Source: an uncultured Lachnospiraceae bacterium (GTDB lineage: Bacteria > Bacillota > Clostridia > Lachnospirales > Lachnospiraceae). Taken from it: 8,202 nt of DNA. A program made the position numbers and the translations under genes. Location of the stretch: the NCBI GenBank assembly GCA_905236545.1, contig CAJOQO010000149.1:1-8202 (forward strand). Reading direction: 5' to 3'. Below the pieces are notes generated by a model. The model saw only the letters and a program-made list of their open reading frames with translations. It did no database searches and had not been told where the DNA came from. Numbering within the stretch: position 1 is the stretch's first letter; every line of letters starts with the position of its first letter. Of this stretch, positions 6,291 through 8,202 are shown piece after piece.

Positions 6291-6385
6291 CAGTACATCA
6301 TTCTGACTGCTCCGAAGGAATCACGCTGACGGCTAAGCGCTGAACCGTAACAGGGCAGGTTGCAGAGCGGCAATAATCTGCAAAA
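6291..6385 (+). other. Gap after the secreted protein gene, no clear terminator
   Basis: No gene is seen here. One hairpin is present at its right side, TTGCAGA (6360-6366) with TCTGCAA (6377-6383), loop 10 nt, but it is followed by AAAATGG rather than Ts, so it is not a convincing terminator for the upstream operon. Confidence 0.4.
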
Positions 6386-6431
6386 TGGTTTATACAAATT
6401 TCGGGAAATGAGGTAGAATGTAGATAAACCA
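6386..6431 (+). promoter_or_regulatory. Inverted repeats over the preA promoter, candidate operator
   Basis: TGGTTTAT (6386-6393) and ATAAACCA (6424-6431) are a perfect 8-bp inverted repeat; the left arm touches the -35 and the right arm covers the expected transcription start. A second perfect palindrome, ATTTC-GG-GAAAT (6398-6409), lies in the spacer between -35 and -10. ATACAA (6392-6397) is also repeated inverted as TTGTAT (6433-6438). Such placement suits a repressor site, but no regulator is encoded in the window and this is inference. Confidence 0.4.
6391..6419 (+). promoter_or_regulatory. Probable sigma-A promoter of preA
   Basis: TATACA (6391-6396, 4/6 to TTGACA) and TAGAAT (6414-6419, 5/6 to TATAAT) are separated by 17 bp. 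The region is AT-rich compared with its surroundings. Transcription would begin near 6425, giving a leader of about 60 nt before the preA start codon. Confidence 0.5.
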
Positions 6432-6471
6432 CTTGTATGAACAGTGACCGGAATGCGCTGTATTAGAAATG

Positions 6472-6480
6472 AAAAGGAGG
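6472..6480 (+). promoter_or_regulatory. Strong ribosome binding site that fixes the preA start
   Basis: AAAAGGAGG ends five bases before the ATG at 6486. It rules out the longer in-frame reading from 6444, which has no such site. Confidence 0.85.
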
Positions 6481-6485
6481 CCGCT

Positions 6486-7985
6486 ATGTTTGGAAAGAAA
6501 CTGTATCGTAAGGATATGATATCCTGCGCTTTGTGTTATAAGGCACCCTGTTCAAAAGCGTGCCATGAGATCGATCCGGCAGCGCTGCTGCGAAGCATCT
6601 GGTTTGACAACGAAAAAACAGCGGTGTCCCATTATCCGATAACGAATCCCTGCGTGAACTGCCAGGCTCCCTGCGAGACTGCGTGCCTCAGGTCCGGCCA
6701 GGTTCCGATCCGCAAATTGATGAGGCGCCTTAACGATGAGGTCAGGCCGTCACTGGAGACAGCGTTTCCGGAGGATGAGAAGCGCCTGCGCACGGAGCTG
6801 TGCGGTATCCCGCTGGAGAATCCCTTCCTCCTTTCCTCTTCTGTTGTGGGAAGCACATACGATATGTGCGCGAGAGCGTTTGAGGCAGGCTGGGCAGGAG
6901 TGTCCTTCAAAACCATTTGCTCGTTTGACATTCATGAAGCTTCGCCGCGCTTCTCCGCGATCACCGGAGACAATGGAAGTATCATCGGTTTCAAGAATAT
7001 CGAACAGCTTTCTGACCATAGTGTGGCGGAAAACATGAAGATCTTCCGTCTTCTGAAGGAGAAGTATCCGGAAAAGTTTATTCTTGCTTCGATTATGGGG
7101 ATGAATGACGCAGACTGGGAAGATCTTGCGAGGCAGTGTGAAGCGAATGGAGCGGACGCGATTGAACTGAATTTTTCCTGCCCCAACATGGCTGACGAAG
7201 GTCTGGGGTCTGATATCGGGCAGGTGCCGGAGCTGGTGGAACGCTTTACAGCGGCTGCCAGGAGGGGGACAAAGATTCCCATTCTTGCGAAGCTCACGCC
7301 AAACGTCGAAAAGATGAGTCCTGCTGCGGAGGCGGCCATACGAGGCGGCGCGGATGGGATTTCCGCTATCAATACGATCAAAAGCATCATCGGTGTGAAC
7401 CAGTATACATTTGTCACGGCACCTTCTGTCCATGGATTGTCCGCGGTGGGCGGCTACAGCGGAAACGCGGTTAAGCCAATCTCGCTTCGGTTCCTTGCGG
7501 AGATTGGGCGGAATCCTGCAATGAAAGGTGCGCACATCAGCGGGATGGGCGGTGTGGAAACCTGGTCGGATGCGCGGGAATTTATCATGATGGGAGCCGG
7601 GAGCGTGCAGGTTACAACTGCTGTCATGCAGTATGGATACAGGATCATTGACGATCTGAAGGCCGGCCTGAATCTGTACCTTGCCGAAATGGGGCTGGAC
7701 AGCGTTAAGGAACTGCAGGGACTTGCACTGGAAACAGTCCTGGAAACCACGGATGATCTGGAGCGGGACACGATCATATTCCCCAGGTTCCATCGGGAGC
7801 GCTGCATCGGATGCGGCCGCTGCGTGATTTCCTGTGCTGATGGCGGGCATCAGGCAATCCGGTTTGGCGAGGACAGAAAGCCGGTAATGAACGGTCAGAA
7901 ATGTGTAGGCTGTCATCTTTGCATTCTGGTCTGTCCGGAGAGAGCGATTACCTCCAGCAGGAAGAGGGTTAAAAGGGCGGAATAG
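6486..7985 (+). CDS. preA: PreA-type dihydropyrimidine dehydrogenase subunit with an extra N-terminal Fe-S domain
   Basis: The 499-aa protein has three parts. Residues 1-85 carry eight cysteines: C14-x2-C17-x4-C22-x3-C26, then C56, C59, C63 and C67. The first set has the spacing of the N-terminal Fe-S domain of mammalian DPD and of GltD/PreT-type proteins. Residues about 105-405 are an FMN-binding TIM barrel like PreA (NFSCPN 229-234, AKLTPN 268-273, ISGMGG 351-356, GAGSVQVTTAVMQYGY 370-385). Residues 440-483 hold two ferredoxin motifs (C440/443/446/450 and C473/476/479/483). PreA reduces uracil and thymine with electrons from the FAD/NAD subunit PreT. E. coli PreA is 411 aa and begins near the barrel, so the N-terminal domain is an addition. 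No preT is visible before the window ends. The loop GSDIGQ (241-246) has no Cys where DPD has its catalytic Cys; from memory E. coli PreA is similar there. The substrate is not proven by sequence. Confidence 0.88.
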   Translation: MFGKKLYRKDMISCALCYKAPCSKACHEIDPAALLRSIWFDNEKTAVSHYPITNPCVNCQAPCETACLRSGQVPIRKLMRRLNDEVRPSLETAFPEDEKRLRTELCGIPLENPFLLSSSVVGSTYDMCARAFEAGWAGVSFKTICSFDIHEASPRFSAITGDNGSIIGFKNIEQLSDHSVAENMKIFRLLKEKYPEKFILASIMGMNDADWEDLARQCEANGADAIELNFSCPNMADEGLGSDIGQVPELVERFTAAARRGTKIPILAKLTPNVEKMSPAAEAAIRGGADGISAINTIKSIIGVNQYTFVTAPSVHGLSAVGGYSGNAVKPISLRFLAEIGRNPAMKGAHISGMGGVETWSDAREFIMMGAGSVQVTTAVMQYGYRIIDDLKAGLNLYLAEMGLDSVKELQGLALETVLETTDDLERDTIIFPRFHRERCIGCGRCVISCADGGHQAIRFGEDRKPVMNGQKCVGCHLCILVCPERAITSSRKRVKRAE

Positions 7986-8007
7986 GATGAGTGTTGCTGC
8001 TTCAGGT

Positions 8008-8049
8008 TCCGGCTGAGCTCTTTGCCGACTGCGATCGGCGTCCGGGGTA
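8008..8049. repeat. 42-bp direct repeat, copy 1 (period 153 bp)
   Basis: Starts TCCGGCTGAGCTCTTTGCCG and ends GCGTCCGGGGTA. It is identical over 42 bases to 8161-8202, 153 bp downstream. It contains the hairpin GCCGA-CTGCGA-TCGGC. It begins 22 bp after the preA stop. Confidence 0.93.
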
Positions 8050-8070
8050 TTCAGGGGACGATACTTTCGT

Positions 8071-8087
8071 GCCCCGGCCTGCGGATG
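8071..8087. repeat. 17-bp direct repeat, copy 1
   Basis: GCCCCGGCCTGCGGATG, repeated exactly at 8116-8132 within the 153-bp unit, so that unit itself contains a shorter duplicated module. Confidence 0.9.
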
Positions 8088-8115
8088 TTTTTCGCACAGA
8101 CAGCTGATATTTACA

Positions 8116-8132
8116 GCCCCGGCCTGCGGATG
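8116..8132. repeat. 17-bp direct repeat, copy 2
   Basis: Exact second copy of the 17-bp sequence at 8071-8087, followed by the hairpin TGCGGATGG/CCATCGCA. Confidence 0.9.
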
Positions 8133-8160
8133 GCTTCCCCATCGCAAACCTGTAGCCCAC

Positions 8161-8202
8161 TCCGGCTGAGCTCTTTGCCGACTGCGATCGGCGTCCGGGG
8201 TA
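8161..8202. repeat. 42-bp direct repeat, copy 2, cut by the window edge
   Basis: Exact copy of 8008-8049 that reaches the last base of the window, so its true extent to the right is unknown. It marks the start of a second 153-bp unit. Confidence 0.93.

Larger units (their letters stand above)
7986..8202. other. Repeat-filled non-coding tail of the window
   Basis: No credible gene or T-run terminator is seen after preA. The stretch is GC-rich and full of repeats and hairpins: GCCGA/TCGGC (8024-8028 with 8035-8039), CCGGGG/CCCCGG (8042-8047 with 8072-8077), and TGCGGATGG/CCATCGCA (8125-8133 with 8139-8146). Direct repeats are listed separately. Minus-strand reading of this stretch yields spurious HPQAGA-type peptides. 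Confidence 0.7.

Noticed and set aside
6444..6485. Upstream in-frame start for PreA
   Set aside because: AAAAGGAGG sits just before ATG 6486, and the longer reading has no ribosome binding site.
7206..7223. Loss of the DPD catalytic cysteine in the PreA loop GSDIGQ as evidence of inactivity
   Set aside because: As I recall, E. coli PreA also has a non-Cys residue at this point of the loop, so this is not clear evidence of a dead enzyme; an alignment would be needed.
6750..8147. 465-codon open frame on the minus strand
   Set aside because: It lies antisense to preA, begins inside the 153-bp repeats, and has no recognisable domain or ribosome binding site; it is a shadow of GC-biased coding.
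8008..8202. CRISPR-like array
   Set aside because: Only two repeat copies 153 bp apart, spacers far too long and themselves repetitive, and no cas genes.

Overview
The window looks like chromosomal DNA of a moderately GC-rich Clostridia member, most likely Lachnospiraceae or a close relative. This is inferred from the t6A gene order, a TsaB-RimI fusion, strong AGGAGG-type ribosome binding sites, an MEP-pathway ispD, and an RNase Z with the N-terminal variant MMPLPWRHLTS, which I associate from memory with that family. All convincing genes are on the + strand. The window opens at or just upstream of tsaE and ends inside a repeat.

Layout. (1) At 86-4023 is a tRNA-maturation cluster: tsaE, a tsaB-rimI fusion, rnz (RNase Z) and tsaD. 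TsaE, TsaB and TsaD form the machinery that puts threonylcarbamoyl on A37 of ANN-decoding tRNAs (t6A). TsaC, which makes the threonylcarbamoyl-AMP donor, is not in the window. RimI acetylates ribosomal protein S18, and RNase Z trims tRNA 3' ends. The cluster ends in a hairpin and a very strong symmetrical terminator. (2) At 4288-6290 is ispD (isoprenoid precursor synthesis), overlapping by ATGA an unrecognised secreted protein that has a peptidoglycan-binding-like domain and an acidic tandem repeat. (3) At 6386-7985 is a preA-type dihydropyrimidine dehydrogenase subunit. It has its own promoter, overlaid with inverted repeats, and an extra N-terminal cysteine-rich iron-sulfur domain. (4) From 7986 to the right edge is non-coding repeat DNA with a period of 153 bp.

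The most interesting non-genic content is a pair of short non-coding elements, 166 bp at 1723-1888 and 96 bp at 4165-4260. They share 26-31 bp imperfect terminal inverted repeats beginning GTAA and a central hairpin, and each is flanked by a direct repeat (8/8 bp for copy 1, 8/9 bp for copy 2). They therefore look like a MITE-type mobile element. Copy 1 inserted into what would have been a 27-bp gap between tsaB-rimI and rnz, and the target duplication rebuilt part of the rnz ribosome binding site. Copy 2 lacks about 68 bp of the interior and lies just upstream of the ispD ribosome binding site.

I do not see a phage, CRISPR, toxin-antitoxin or defence system. The strongest leads are the MITE family, the PreA protein with a DPD-like N-terminal Fe-S domain but no FAD/NAD module, the palindromic preA control region, the ispD-coupled secreted protein, and the repeat array at the right edge.
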